A DNA stretch of 64,000 nt from Bradyrhizobium altum (GCF_020889705.1 NZ_JACMYP010000001.1:124001-188000); one strand, 5' to 3'; positions 33,238-42,551 are shown, counted from the first letter of the stretch. Program-made: numbers and translations. Notes: generated by a model not told the origin, from the letters alone.

Positions 33238-34329
33238 TCAAGCGGCAACGCCGAGCAGCTTCGCTGCAGTTCGGCCGAGAATGTTGGCCTTGTCGTCGTC
33301 GCTCAGCGATGAGCAGCCGAAGATGTGGTCGGCCGGTGCCATTTGCCATGGATAGGGATAGTCGCTTCCCAGCACAATCTGGCCGGCGCCAACCTGGGCG
33401 GCGAGATGCCGGATCGCCTCAGGAGTGAACACCAGCGAGTCGAAGTAGATCTGCTTGAGATATTCGCTCGGCGCCTTCTGGAGCTTGATCTCCGGATTGC
33501 ATCCCTTGGGTCCGACCAGGCAGGGGTGGTCCGAGCGATCGGCATAGGAGGGGAGATAGCCGCCGCCATGCGCGGCGATGATCCTCAATCCCGGGAAGCG
33601 GTCGAGCGTGCCCTCGAAGATTAAATGGGACAGTGCGATCGTGGTCTCGAGCGGATTGCCGATGGTGTTGCCGAGCCAGCCATTGCCGGAGAGCCGCCTG
33701 CCGAGCTCGGGCACGCCCTGCGGATGGATGAACAGGGGGACGCCGAGTTCCTCGGCCTTGGCCCACACGGGATGAAACCTCGGATCGGAGAATTCGACGC
33801 CATCGACCACACCGCCGATCGCCGCGCCCTTCAGCCCCTGTTTCTTCACCGCCGTCTCCAGCTCCTGCACCGCAAGGTCCGGCGCCTGCAGCGTCAGCGA
33901 GGCGAAGGCCGCGAACCGCTCGGGCTTCGAAGCGCACAATTCCGCGAGCTTTTCATTCTGGATTTTCACGATCTTCCCGGCGAGCTCGCGATCGCGGTCG
34001 TACCAGAACGGATTGATCGAGAGCACCTCCATATCGACGGCCTGCGCGTTCATCGCAGCGAGGCGCTTGTCGATTTCGACGAAGGCCTCGGTGGCGCCGT
34101 TGACCGGCGGTAGCTGCAGCTTTCCGGCGTCGGCGCCGAGCAGGGCGCCGGCCTCGCGGAAGTGGCAATGCGAGTGAATGTCGATCGTCCTGACGCGCTT
34201 GCCGTCGACGGTGACCGGCAATTTCTGGCGCGATTGCTGCGCATTCGCATTGTGGACGAGCCCGCAGCCGCAGAACACGATACCCGCAGCCGCTGCTCCC
34301 GCTTTCAGGAAATCCCGCCTTGTGGTCAT
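33238..34329 (-). CDS. Tat-exported amidohydrolase (amidohydrolase-2/ACMSD-like)
   Basis: A 363-residue protein with a twin-arginine signal (TTRRDFLKAGAAAAGIVF) ahead of an amidohydrolase TIM barrel. TIDIHSHCHF carries the HxH metal site, with AAHGGGYLPSYADRSDH and LGSDYPYPW holding the later ligands. ACMSD-like relatives decarboxylate or hydrolyse aromatic acids but are usually cytoplasmic, so export is unusual. ATG at 34329 gives the Tat motif a proper N-terminus; a longer ORF would add 57 residues in front. It is followed upstream on the same strand by TRAP transporter genes. Confidence 0.88.
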   Translation of the reverse strand: MTTRRDFLKAGAAAAGIVFCGCGLVHNANAQQSRQKLPVTVDGKRVRTIDIHSHCHFREAGALLGADAGKLQLPPVNGATEAFVEIDKRLAAMNAQAVDMEVLSINPFWYDRDRELAGKIVKIQNEKLAELCASKPERFAAFASLTLQAPDLAVQELETAVKKQGLKGAAIGGVVDGVEFSDPRFHPVWAKAEELGVPLFIHPQGVPELGRRLSGNGWLGNTIGNPLETTIALSHLIFEGTLDRFPGLRIIAAHGGGYLPSYADRSDHPCLVGPKGCNPEIKLQKAPSEYLKQIYFDSLVFTPEAIRHLAAQVGAGQIVLGSDYPYPWQMAPADHIFGCSSLSDDDKANILGRTAAKLLGVAA

Positions 34330-34515
34330 GACGATCGCCTCCCTGGTCTTTTTGTTATGGACGGGGAGCCTAGGGGCGCTGGCGAACGGTCGCAAGACCA
34401 CACGCTGTGCGTGTCGCGCAATGTTGATCTGCTCAGACCGGCTTGATCCCGGCCTTGGCGATGATGTCGATGGGTTCCGGTGACGGCCGCAGTTCTGCAA
34501 GATGTCCGCTAGCCC

Positions 34516-35811
34516 TCAGTGCAGCACCTGGAGTTGCCGCGGCAGCCATAGCGAGATCTCCGGCAGATAGGTCACGCACATCAGGACAAAGAACATCACC
34601 GCGTAGAACGGCCAGATCTTGCGCATGACTTGCTCGATCGTGACCTTGCCGACCGCGCAGCCGACAAAAAGAATTGCTCCGACCGGTGGGTGGCACAGGC
34701 CGATGCCGAGATTGAGCAGCATGATCATGCCGAAATGGACCGGATCGACGCCGAAGTTCTTCATGACAGGCAACAGGATCGGCGTTGCGATCAGGATCGA
34801 TGGCGCCATGTCGACAAGCGTGCCGAGCACCAGCAGCAGGATGTTGATCAGGAGCAGGATGACGTACTTGTTGTCAGAAATCGACAGGAAGAAGGCGGTC
34901 ATCTTGGCCGGCATCTGCGTCAGGGCCATGATGTAGCCGACACTGGAGGCGCACGCGATCAGCGTCATCACCATCGCGACGGTGCGTAATGTGCGATGGA
35001 GCAGCACCGGCAGGTCGCGCCAGCGATAGTCGCGATAGATGAACATTGTGACGAAGAAAGCCCAGATGCAGGCGACGGCGCCGGCTTCGATTGCCGTGAA
35101 GATGCCGCCGAGAATGCCGCCAAGGATGATAACGAGGGTGATGAGACCCCAGGAGGCATCGATGGCGATCCGGATCGCGTCCTTGGCCGGCACGGTCTGG
35201 CCGTGCGGGTGCTTCTCGCGATAGGCGACGGCCAGGCACAGGATGATCAGCGAGAAGCCGAGCAGCAGCCCGGGGAATACGCCGGCCATGAAGAGGGCGC
35301 TGATCGAAATCGTTCCGCCCGTCGCAAGCGAGTAGAGCACCGCGTTGTGGCTCGGCGGCACCAGAAGGGCCTGGACCGACGAGGTGATCGTGAGATTTGT
35401 CGCGAACACGCGCGGATAGCCGTTCTTTTCCATCTGCGGGATCATCACCGAACCGATGGCGGATGTATCGGCGACCGCCGATCCGGAAATGCCGCTCAGG
35501 AATGTCGTCGCAAGCACGTTGACGATCGAAAGGCCGCCGCGCAGCCGGGTCAGTCCAACCAGCACGTCGGCGAACGCAACCAGGCGGCGGGCCATGCCGC
35601 CCTCCGCCATGATCGCGCCGGCCAGCACGAAGAACGGGATCGTCAGCATCGCGACCTTGCTGACGCCGTCGGAAATCTTCAGCATCACCGCTTCCAGGGG
35701 AATGCCGATCCACAAGGCGCCGACGATGGCCGCCATCGCCAGCGAATAGGCGATCGGCATTCCGATCAGGAAGCAGAGCAGCATGGTCGCGAGCAGAATG
35801 AGGATATCCAT
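34516..35811 (-). CDS. TRAP transporter large permease (DctM)
   Basis: A 431-residue membrane protein with about 12 helices. PFFVLAGAIMAEGGMARRLV and the ending PPVGAILFVGCAVGKV are typical of DctM, the channel-forming subunit of TRAP importers of organic acids. It follows the DctQ gene after 15 bases in the leftward unit DctP-DctQ-DctM. Confidence 0.94.
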   Translation of the reverse strand: MDILILLATMLLCFLIGMPIAYSLAMAAIVGALWIGIPLEAVMLKISDGVSKVAMLTIPFFVLAGAIMAEGGMARRLVAFADVLVGLTRLRGGLSIVNVLATTFLSGISGSAVADTSAIGSVMIPQMEKNGYPRVFATNLTITSSVQALLVPPSHNAVLYSLATGGTISISALFMAGVFPGLLLGFSLIILCLAVAYREKHPHGQTVPAKDAIRIAIDASWGLITLVIILGGILGGIFTAIEAGAVACIWAFFVTMFIYRDYRWRDLPVLLHRTLRTVAMVMTLIACASSVGYIMALTQMPAKMTAFFLSISDNKYVILLLINILLLVLGTLVDMAPSILIATPILLPVMKNFGVDPVHFGMIMLLNLGIGLCHPPVGAILFVGCAVGKVTIEQVMRKIWPFYAVMFFVLMCVTYLPEISLWLPRQLQVLH

Positions 35812-35826
35812 GATGGCCTCTCGCGA

Positions 35827-36345
35827 TCAGTCGGCGGAAAACTCGCGGTGTGGTGCGATCGGATCGGGCGGCGCACCCAGAAAAATCCGCTCGATGATGA
35901 ACAGGAGCAGACAGACGCCGCCGATCGGAATCGGAAGATAGGTGACGCCGACCGAAAGCGACGGGAAGTCGGCGATGGTGTTGTACCAGGTCACCTCGAC
36001 GAGCCGAGCGCCCCAGATGACCATGAACAATGCGATCAGGCCCATCAGCAGCTGGACCACAAGGTCGGTCAGGTTGCGAAGCGGATCAGGCAGCTTGTTG
36101 GCGAAATACGCGACGTTCATGTGCAGATTGAGCCGATATCCGGCGGCCGCACCGATGAACGTCACGACGATGGTGAGCAGCACCGCGAGAGGTTCGGGCC
36201 ATGACGCGGCGCTGTTCAGGACATAGCGGGTGAACACTGCCCAGGGGATGACGGCTGAAATCAGGATCAGCGCGACAGAGCCCGTGGTGACGCAGGCAAG
36301 ATACAAATAGTCCATCGCGCGGCGATATGATCCGGCCATGTCCAT
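35827..36345 (-). CDS. TRAP transporter small permease (DctQ)
   Basis: A 172-residue protein with four membrane segments and the small-permease pattern (SVALILISAVIPWAVFTRYV, then WPEPLAVLLTIVVTFIGAA). It joins the DctM and DctP subunits encoded on both sides. The start may be the ATG at 36345 or the in-frame M two codons later. Confidence 0.9.
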   Translation of the reverse strand: MDMAGSYRRAMDYLYLACVTTGSVALILISAVIPWAVFTRYVLNSAASWPEPLAVLLTIVVTFIGAAAGYRLNLHMNVAYFANKLPDPLRNLTDLVVQLLMGLIALFMVIWGARLVEVTWYNTIADFPSLSVGVTYLPIPIGGVCLLLFIIERIFLGAPPDPIAPHREFSAD

Positions 36346-36381
36346 TTCCTGTAAGAGGACGATTTCCCGTATGGCGTGACG

Positions 36382-37413
36382 TCAGGCGGACTGGATGCGC
36401 CCGATCATGTCCTGGTGTTTCGGGCCGTATTTGTTCCATACCGGCTTGATCGCGTTCTGGAATGGCGTCTTGTCGGCGATCTCGATGATCTCGCACCCGG
36501 CAGCTTTCGCTTTTTCCATCGCCTGCTGCTCGTAGGTGTTCCAGAGCCCGCGCTCTTCCAGCTGCGCCTCACGGGCGAGCTTCCTGATCAGCGTCTGGTC
36601 GTCGGCTGCCAGCGCGGACCAGGCGCGTTTCGAGAACACCAGCAGCTCGGGAACGATCAGGTGCTCGGTGAGCGAAAAGTGTTTCGCTGCGGTGTAGTGA
36701 TTGCTGAAGACGTAGCTCGGGGGATTGTTCTCGGCGCCGTCGATGACGCCGGTCTGCAGCGCGCTGAACACCTGATCGTAGCCCATCGCGACACCGTTGC
36801 CGCCCAGCGCGTTCATCATGTCGATGAAGATCGGATTGCCGATGACGCGGAACTTGAGGCCCTTGATGTCGGCGATCGTCTTGATCGCGTGCTTGGTGTT
36901 GTAGAGGCTGCGTGCGCCGGAATTCATCCAGCATAACGCGACCAGTCCGGCATTCGGGCTTGCCGTAATCTTGTCCAGCAGCTCCTGGCCGATCGGGCCA
37001 TCCATCATCCGCTCGGCATGCGCCATGTTCTTGAACAGGAAAGGCATGTTGACGACGTTGATGTCATCGACGATCGGGCCGATCGAGCCGGCGCTGACGC
37101 GCAGCATCTGGATCGCGCCGATCTGGGTCTGCTCAATGGTTTCCTTCTCGCCGCCGAGCTGCATCGAGGGGAACATCTGCAGCGACAGGCGGCCGTTGGT
37201 CGCCGCCGCCAGCTTCTTGCCGAGGTTTTCCGTCGCGACCACGGTCGGGTAGCCCGGCGGTTGTACGTCCGACGCCTTGAAGACCGCTTTCGACTGGGCG
37301 AGGGCGGTCTGCGCCGAGGTCGCAACCACCGCGCCAAGGCCAGCGCCGATCTTGATGACGTCGCGCCGGTTGAGCCCGGCACCGCGCTGCTGCGATCGAT
37401 CTGTATGGTTCAT
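36382..37413 (-). CDS. TRAP transporter substrate-binding protein (DctP)
   Basis: A 343-residue periplasmic solute receptor with a Tat-like signal (LNRRDVIKIGAGLGAVVATS). The DctP family arginine region is present (LKFRVIGNPIFIDMMNALGG) and the conserved YDQVFSALQTGVIDGAENN follows. Ligands of this family are C4-dicarboxylates, keto acids and sugar acids. ATG at 37413 chosen over an upstream extension. Directly upstream is the GntR regulator, so this is a regulated uptake operon. Confidence 0.94.
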   Translation of the reverse strand: MNHTDRSQQRGAGLNRRDVIKIGAGLGAVVATSAQTALAQSKAVFKASDVQPPGYPTVVATENLGKKLAAATNGRLSLQMFPSMQLGGEKETIEQTQIGAIQMLRVSAGSIGPIVDDINVVNMPFLFKNMAHAERMMDGPIGQELLDKITASPNAGLVALCWMNSGARSLYNTKHAIKTIADIKGLKFRVIGNPIFIDMMNALGGNGVAMGYDQVFSALQTGVIDGAENNPPSYVFSNHYTAAKHFSLTEHLIVPELLVFSKRAWSALAADDQTLIRKLAREAQLEERGLWNTYEQQAMEKAKAAGCEIIEIADKTPFQNAIKPVWNKYGPKHQDMIGRIQSA

Positions 37414-37454
37414 GTCGTTCCTCCCAAAATTGCCTGGCCGGAGTCCGGCCGCGG

Positions 37455-38198
37455 TCATGCCGGCTGGCTTTGCGCGTCGAAGAACTCCGGATTGTGGTGC
37501 CGGGTGGCCGAGATGTCGGCCAGAAGCCGTTCGAGGTGTCTGGCCATCGCCGCTCCGGCGGATGCCGGGTCGCGCGCCTCGATCGCGGCCATCACGGCCT
37601 CATGCTCGGCGATGACCTCGGCCATCCGTCCACGCTGCGGCAAGGTGAGCCACCGGAAGCGGTCCACGTGAACCTTGACCTGCAGGATCAGCTTCCAGAT
37701 GCCGGGATGTCCGGCAATTTCGGCGATGGCGGCGTGAAAGGCTTCGTCGGCCTGATGGAATGCTTCGCGATCGGCGGCCATCTCGGCCTCGCGCTGGCGT
37801 TCGAGGATCGCGTGCAGGCCGAGGATCTGGCTGGCGCTGGCGCGCTCGGTTGCCATGCGGGTCGTGGTTTCCTCCAGCGACCTGCGGACGATAATCGCCT
37901 CCGGAAGTGCGGCCAGCGGGATGCGCGACACGAAGATGCCGGATTGCGGGAAGATCTCGACCAGGCTCTCGTCCGACAGGCGCAGGATGGCTTCCCGCAC
38001 CGGTGTCCGGCTGACGCCATATGCGCGCGCGATCTCTGCTTCGATGATCGGATCGCCGGGTCTGCGCTTCAGTGAGACCAGTTCAGCGCGCAGCTCAGCA
38101 TAGATCCGCGCCGCCGCGGTTGCGGTCCGCGGACGACCGGTCCGCCGGTGGCCGGCGAGGTTGCGGAGCTCCGACTTTTTCGGCGAGCGGGCGGGCAT
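37455..38198 (-). CDS. GntR family (FCD) transcriptional regulator
   Basis: A 247-residue regulator with an N-terminal winged helix (EAEIARAYGVSRTPVREAIL and LSDESLVEIFPQSGIFVSRI) and an FCD ligand domain (residues about 105-230). The start ATG at 38198 (MPARSPKKSE) is the likelier start, although an upstream M is possible. It precedes the TRAP genes on the same strand and is divergent from an SDR gene, so it probably controls both. An inverted repeat lies in the gap. Confidence 0.92.
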   Translation of the reverse strand: MPARSPKKSELRNLAGHRRTGRPRTATAAARIYAELRAELVSLKRRPGDPIIEAEIARAYGVSRTPVREAILRLSDESLVEIFPQSGIFVSRIPLAALPEAIIVRRSLEETTTRMATERASASQILGLHAILERQREAEMAADREAFHQADEAFHAAIAEIAGHPGIWKLILQVKVHVDRFRWLTLPQRGRMAEVIAEHEAVMAAIEARDPASAGAAMARHLERLLADISATRHHNPEFFDAQSQPA

Positions 38199-38215
38199 TC
38201 TTGCTCCCAAAACTG

Positions 38216-38229
38216 ATATATTAGTATAT
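38216..38229. promoter_or_regulatory. Palindromic candidate operator for the GntR regulator
   Basis: ATATA (38216-38220) and TATAT (38225-38229) are inverted repeats around TTAG, in the 70-base gap between the GntR gene and the divergent SDR gene. AT-rich in an otherwise GC-rich region; a common kind of GntR site. Confidence 0.4.
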
Positions 38230-38268
38230 GAAGTTGCCATGGAAGGCAAACGAGCATCGGGAGGTCAC

Positions 38269-39075
38269 ATGACCGACTACCGCAAGCTGTTCGATCTCAC
38301 CGGCAAGACCGCCGTGGTGCTGGGCGCCGCCTCGGGTATCGGCAAATCCTCGGCCGAAGCACTGGCGTCGCTTGGCGCACGCGTGCTGTGTGCCGATCGC
38401 ACGCTCGAGTGCGCGGATGCGACCGCCGCGGCAATCCGGGAGCAGGGCGGAGCGGCGGCGGCCGCCAGTTGCGATGCTGCCGACCGTGCGGACGTCGATG
38501 CGCTGGCAGCGAAGGCGCTCGCGGAGTTTCAGCGCGTCGACATCGCCGTCACCACGCCGGGGCTGAATATCCGCAAGACCATCCTCGACTACACCGACGA
38601 GGACCTCGATCGCGTCATCAACCTCAACATCAAGGGCACGGTGTGGTTCTTCCAGGCCTTCGGCCGCATCATGGTCCAGCAACAGGGCGGCAGCCTCATT
38701 GCCTGCTCCTCGGTGCGCGCGGTGACGATCGAGCCGGGGCTTGCAGTCTATGGTTCGACCAAGGCGGCGATTGGGATGTTGGTCAAGGGCTTCGCGTCCG
38801 AGGTCGGGCGGTCCGGCGTCCGCGTCAACGCCATCGCGCCGAGCATTGCGGAGACCGCCTTGACCGGCCCGTTCAAGCAACGGCCCGACATCTACAATCT
38901 CTATGCCGGTCACACCGTATTCAATCGCTGGAGCAGCGCCGACGAGGTTGCCACCGCCGTGGCTTACCTTGCATCTGATGCGGCGAGCTATGTCAGCGGC
39001 AGCACGCTGTTCGTCGACGGCGGCTGGACCGCGGTCGATGGACCGCCGACGGGCCTCACGCAATTGGCGCAGTAG
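38269..39075 (+). CDS. Short-chain dehydrogenase/reductase (SDR)
   Basis: A 268-residue classical SDR: GAASGIGKSSAEALAS (cofactor motif), a C-terminal-half VYGSTKAAIGML segment with the YxxxK tyrosine and lysine, the catalytic Ser in ACSSVRA, and TVNLN-like VINLNIKGTV. The asparagine of the usual NNAG motif reads TTPGLN here, a small variation. ATG at 38269 follows GGGAGGT. Divergent from the GntR-TRAP genes, so it probably oxidises or reduces the imported acid or sugar acid. Confidence 0.92.
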   Translation: MTDYRKLFDLTGKTAVVLGAASGIGKSSAEALASLGARVLCADRTLECADATAAAIREQGGAAAAASCDAADRADVDALAAKALAEFQRVDIAVTTPGLNIRKTILDYTDEDLDRVINLNIKGTVWFFQAFGRIMVQQQGGSLIACSSVRAVTIEPGLAVYGSTKAAIGMLVKGFASEVGRSGVRVNAIAPSIAETALTGPFKQRPDIYNLYAGHTVFNRWSSADEVATAVAYLASDAASYVSGSTLFVDGGWTAVDGPPTGLTQLAQ

Positions 39076-39480
39076 AGCGTGATGAAGTCAGGTTGAAGCG
39101 GTCTCGCGGTAGACTCTGTGCACCTCTCCCCGCTTGCGTCCACCGCCGTCATCGCCCGGTCAAGGTACGCCGCGGCCTCTCGGCTCAAGCACAGGCGTCT
39201 CTGGAATACTGGATCACCCGCATGCGCATGCGCGGGCGATGACACCGAGCAAGCTGAGCAATCACCCCGTCATCCGGAGGAGGAGCCCGCCAACGGCGGG
39301 CGTAAGGATGGCCTGCACGATTTCTGGATAATGGAAGAATGCCGCTGATTTGCCCGACGAGTCAAGTTGCCGTATCTGCCGGACAGCTGCCGGCTACTTT
39401 GCATGGGGTTGTTTTGGATATTTTGGCAGTGCGCCCCCGCGGCGGCAGGCTATCGCATCCGATCACGCTCCAGGTTGTGT
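39076..39480. repeat. Gene-free region of dispersed repeats
   Basis: No ORF is credible in this 405-base gap. It contains a near-palindrome at 39217-39236 (CCCGCATGCGC...GCGGG), a small hairpin CCCGCC-AAC-GGCGGG at 39286-39300, and copy 4 of the promoter-like repeat at 39341-39365. These are typical of Bradyrhizobium intergenic repeats. Confidence 0.6.
39341..39365 (-). repeat. Dispersed promoter-like repeat, copy 4
   Basis: On the minus strand: TTGACT, CGTCGGGCAAATCAG, CGGC. It shares the core with the copies at 10103, 10443, 10617 and 54999. Confidence 0.75.
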
Positions 39481-40191
39481 CTACGACCTCGGTTCGGAGA
39501 CAAAGCCAGCCTGGCCGCGTAGCTCCGACGTATCTGACGACGTCAGCAGTGCGATCAGGCGCCGCGCCTGCGATGCAGCCGATGCTTGCGTCGCAACGGC
39601 AGCCGTATACATGGTCGCGAGCCCGCATCCCGGCGGCAGGATGCCGGACAGCACGACGCCCTTGGTGCTGATGATCTCGGTCGATTGCGTGCAACCGATC
39701 GGCCGCCGGTCGCTCGACTTGGCCAGATGCCGCATGGCCGTTGCGCCGTTCGGAAAGACTTTCAGCCGATCGGCGACGGCATCGGCGATATCGAGTTGCG
39801 CCAGCACCTTGGCGACATGAATTCCGGCGGTTGATGCCTTGGTATCGGGCACGAAGATCGCGTCCGCAGCGAGCAACACCGCGCGCAGGCTGGCCGCGTC
39901 ATCAGCGCGCGCTGGCGGATCGCTTGCGCGGACCGCAAGCGCCGTTTCAACGCGGCCGATGTCAGCGATCGAGCTTCGCAAAACCAGCCCTTCGTCGGCA
40001 AGCTTCGCGATCAGCGCAGCGGTCAGGATGACGATGTCGGTTGGAATGCCGGCACGCAGTCTGTCGGCCATGACGCCGACCGCGCCAAAATCGCCGGCAA
40101 TGCCGAGGCCGGTTTTGGCTTCAAACGCCGGCGCAAGGCTGCGCACCAGGCCCTGCGCTGCGCCGCCGCTCAGGATGTTCAAGGTCTTCAT
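39481..40191 (-). CDS. Substrate-binding protein, ModA-like, without a signal peptide
   Basis: A 236-residue type 2 binding protein resembling molybdate-binding ModA. The mature-type fold starts at residue 4 (NILSGGAAQGLVRSLAPAFE), with no signal peptide ahead of it, and no alternative start adds one. DIVILTAALIAKLADEGLV and VFPNGATAMRHLAK are also family-like. Without export it would not serve a periplasmic importer, so it may act as a cytoplasmic ligand binder or a sensor. No permease is nearby. ATG at 40191 is chosen; a few further upstream codons exist. Confidence 0.8.
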   Translation of the reverse strand: MKTLNILSGGAAQGLVRSLAPAFEAKTGLGIAGDFGAVGVMADRLRAGIPTDIVILTAALIAKLADEGLVLRSSIADIGRVETALAVRASDPPARADDAASLRAVLLAADAIFVPDTKASTAGIHVAKVLAQLDIADAVADRLKVFPNGATAMRHLAKSSDRRPIGCTQSTEIISTKGVVLSGILPPGCGLATMYTAAVATQASAASQARRLIALLTSSDTSELRGQAGFVSEPRS

Positions 40192-40231
40192 TTGCACCTG
40201 TTCCGTCACCACGGTCTTGGCCGCTACGTGC

Positions 40232-41206
40232 CTATTCGGTCTTGTCGAGTCTTTTGACGACGTCTGTCCACTTCACGATATCGGCGCGCAGAAATTTGTC
40301 GAAGGCTTGCGGCGTCATGGTCATCGGCACCGCGCCCTGCGCGGCCCAAAACTTCTCGACCTCCGGCCGCCTGACCGCGGCATTCACGGCCGCGTTGAGT
40401 TTCTCGATGATCGGCTTCGGCGTACCTGCTGGGGCCATCAAGCCGAGCCAGATCGTCGCCTCATAGCCGGAGACGCCGGCCTCGATGACCGTGGGAACAC
40501 TGGGCAGCACTGCGGAACGCGTCTTGCCGGTTGTTGCCAGCGCGCGGACCTGGTTTTCGGCAACATTCGGTGCCATCGCCGGAACGGCGTCGATCATCAT
40601 CTGGACCTGGCCGCCGATGACGCCGCTGCGGGCCTCACCACTGTTGCGGTAGGGCACATGCACGATGTTGATCCCGGCCATGGCTTTGAACAATTCGCCT
40701 GCCATGTGATACGGCGTGCCCTGACCCGAGGAGGCGTAGTTCAGCTTTCCGGGCTCTGCCTTTGCAAGCGCGATGAACTCCTGCAGCGTCCTGGCCGGCA
40801 CGGCGGGGTGGACCACGATCACCAGATCCGAAGTGTTCAGGGTTGCGATCGGCGTCAGGTCGCGCATCAGCTCATATTTGCGCTGGGGCACCAGCGATTC
40901 ATTGGCGGTCTGGGTGTTTGACATCATCAGAAGGGTGTAGCCATCGGCCGGCGCCTTCGCGACCTCGAGCGTGCCGATCACGCCGCCGGCGCCGGTGCGG
41001 TTCTCCACCACGAAGGGCTGGCCGAGGTTTTCCTGCAAGATGCTGCCGATCTGGCGCGCAACGACATCGGCCGGACCGCCGGGACCAAACGGAACGATGA
41101 TCCTAACCGGCCGCGCAGGATAATCCTCGGCGTCCGCATGTGAGCCTGACATCGACACGGTCAGCAATGCCGCGACACACATCAAGGCGTACCGAAAGTC
41201 CGCCAT
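40232..41206 (-). CDS. Bug family (TctC-like) tripartite tricarboxylate transporter substrate-binding protein
   Basis: A 324-residue periplasmic binding protein with a signal peptide (ALMCVAALLTVSMSGSHA). Bug features are clear: PVRIIVPFGPGGPADVVARQ at the start of the mature part, VVENRTGAGGVIGTLEVAKA and LNYASSGQGTPYHMAGELF. The matching TctA and TctB genes are absent here, which is common for this overexpanded family in proteobacteria. Ligand unknown. Confidence 0.93.
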   Translation of the reverse strand: MADFRYALMCVAALLTVSMSGSHADAEDYPARPVRIIVPFGPGGPADVVARQIGSILQENLGQPFVVENRTGAGGVIGTLEVAKAPADGYTLLMMSNTQTANESLVPQRKYELMRDLTPIATLNTSDLVIVVHPAVPARTLQEFIALAKAEPGKLNYASSGQGTPYHMAGELFKAMAGINIVHVPYRNSGEARSGVIGGQVQMMIDAVPAMAPNVAENQVRALATTGKTRSAVLPSVPTVIEAGVSGYEATIWLGLMAPAGTPKPIIEKLNAAVNAAVRRPEVEKFWAAQGAVPMTMTPQAFDKFLRADIVKWTDVVKRLDKTE

Positions 41207-41357
41207 TGATCGTCTCCCCCAACTTTAGTCTTCTTTCTTGACCAGAAGTCTAGCTGCAACCTGAAGCATCTGTCGACGACAGACATCGTCTTCGCGCATC
41301 GGAACGAGGGCGGGAGGACGGTGTACTCAAACTTCGCCATCGCGTGCGGGGAATCAA

Positions 41358-42428
41358 ATGAGGAAACATCCTGGGCTATCGCGCCGCGATCTGCTGAAGG
41401 GCGCCAGTGCCGTGCTGGCAGGGACCGCCTTTTCAACACGCGTGATGGCCGCCGCGCCAGCTGCGGAACCGGTGACGCCGGCGTTGATCGAGGCGGCGAA
41501 GAAAGAGGGGCAGGTCGTCTATTACACCTCGACCGATCTGCCGGTCGCGGAGAAATTGGCGAAAGCATTCGAGGCAAAATATGCCGGGATGACCGTGCGT
41601 GTCGAACGCACCGGCGCGGAGCGTGTGTTCCAGCGGGTCGGCCAGGAATACGCCAGCAACATTCATGCGGTCGACGTCGTCAATTCCTCCGACGCCGCGC
41701 ATTTCATCGTGTGGAAGCGCGACGGTATTCTGGCGCCCTATGTCCCGGAGGAGGTCGCAAAATACTATCCGGACGAGCATCGCGATGCGGACGGGCAGTT
41801 CGCAAGCTTCCGGGTCTGGCTTTCGATCATTGCCTACAACACCAATCTGGTGAAGGCCGAGGAGGCGCCGAAGAGCTTCGCCGATCTGCTCGATCCGAAA
41901 TGGAAGGGCAAGATCGTCAAGGGCCATCCCGGCTATAGCGGCACCATCATGACCGCGACCTATCAGATGCAGCGCGATCTCGGCTGGAGCTTCTTCGAGC
42001 AGCTCGCCAAGCAGAACATCATGCAGGTGCAGTCCTCGACCGATCCACCGAAGAAGCTCGACCTCGGCGAGCGCGCGGTGATGGCCGACGGCAACGAGTA
42101 CAACATCTTTCAGATGAAGGAGATGGGCCGCCCGGTCGAGCCGGTCTACGCCACCGAAGGGTCGCCGATCATTGTCGGCCCCAACGGGATATTCAAGGAT
42201 TGCCCCCATCCGAATGCGGCAAGGCTGTTTCAATCGTTCGCGCTTGGGCGCGAGGGGCAGCAGCTCAATGTCGAGATCGGCGGCCTCAGGTCGGTCCACG
42301 CGCAGGCCCACGAGAAGGCCGGGCGCACGCCGTTGAAGGACATCAAGACGATGAAGGACGACCCGGTGGCGGTGGAGAGGGAGGGAGAATCGATCAAGGC
42401 GCACTACACCCGGATCTTCCGCGTTTGA
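41358..42428 (+). CDS. Tat-exported ABC transporter substrate-binding protein (family 1)
   Basis: A 356-residue binding protein with a twin-arginine signal (LSRRDLLKGASAVLAG). The mature part follows the Fe3+/phosphonate-type pattern: VVYYTSTDLPVAEKLAKAFE, HAVDVVNSSDAAHFIVWKRD and PIIVGPNGIFKDCPHPNAAR. It has no permease or ATPase beside it and may serve a system encoded elsewhere. ATG at 41358. Ligand unknown. Confidence 0.9.
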   Translation: MRKHPGLSRRDLLKGASAVLAGTAFSTRVMAAAPAAEPVTPALIEAAKKEGQVVYYTSTDLPVAEKLAKAFEAKYAGMTVRVERTGAERVFQRVGQEYASNIHAVDVVNSSDAAHFIVWKRDGILAPYVPEEVAKYYPDEHRDADGQFASFRVWLSIIAYNTNLVKAEEAPKSFADLLDPKWKGKIVKGHPGYSGTIMTATYQMQRDLGWSFFEQLAKQNIMQVQSSTDPPKKLDLGERAVMADGNEYNIFQMKEMGRPVEPVYATEGSPIIVGPNGIFKDCPHPNAARLFQSFALGREGQQLNVEIGGLRSVHAQAHEKAGRTPLKDIKTMKDDPVAVEREGESIKAHYTRIFRV

Positions 42429-42551
42429 CGGACGGAGTGGGCCGGTAGCCGAGCATTTCGGCGTTTGCTGCATGGCTTATGCGCGATTTTCGCCCGGACG
42501 GGGTCAATAATGCCCCTCGGCGGAGCGGATATTTGATGTTACCAATTTGGC

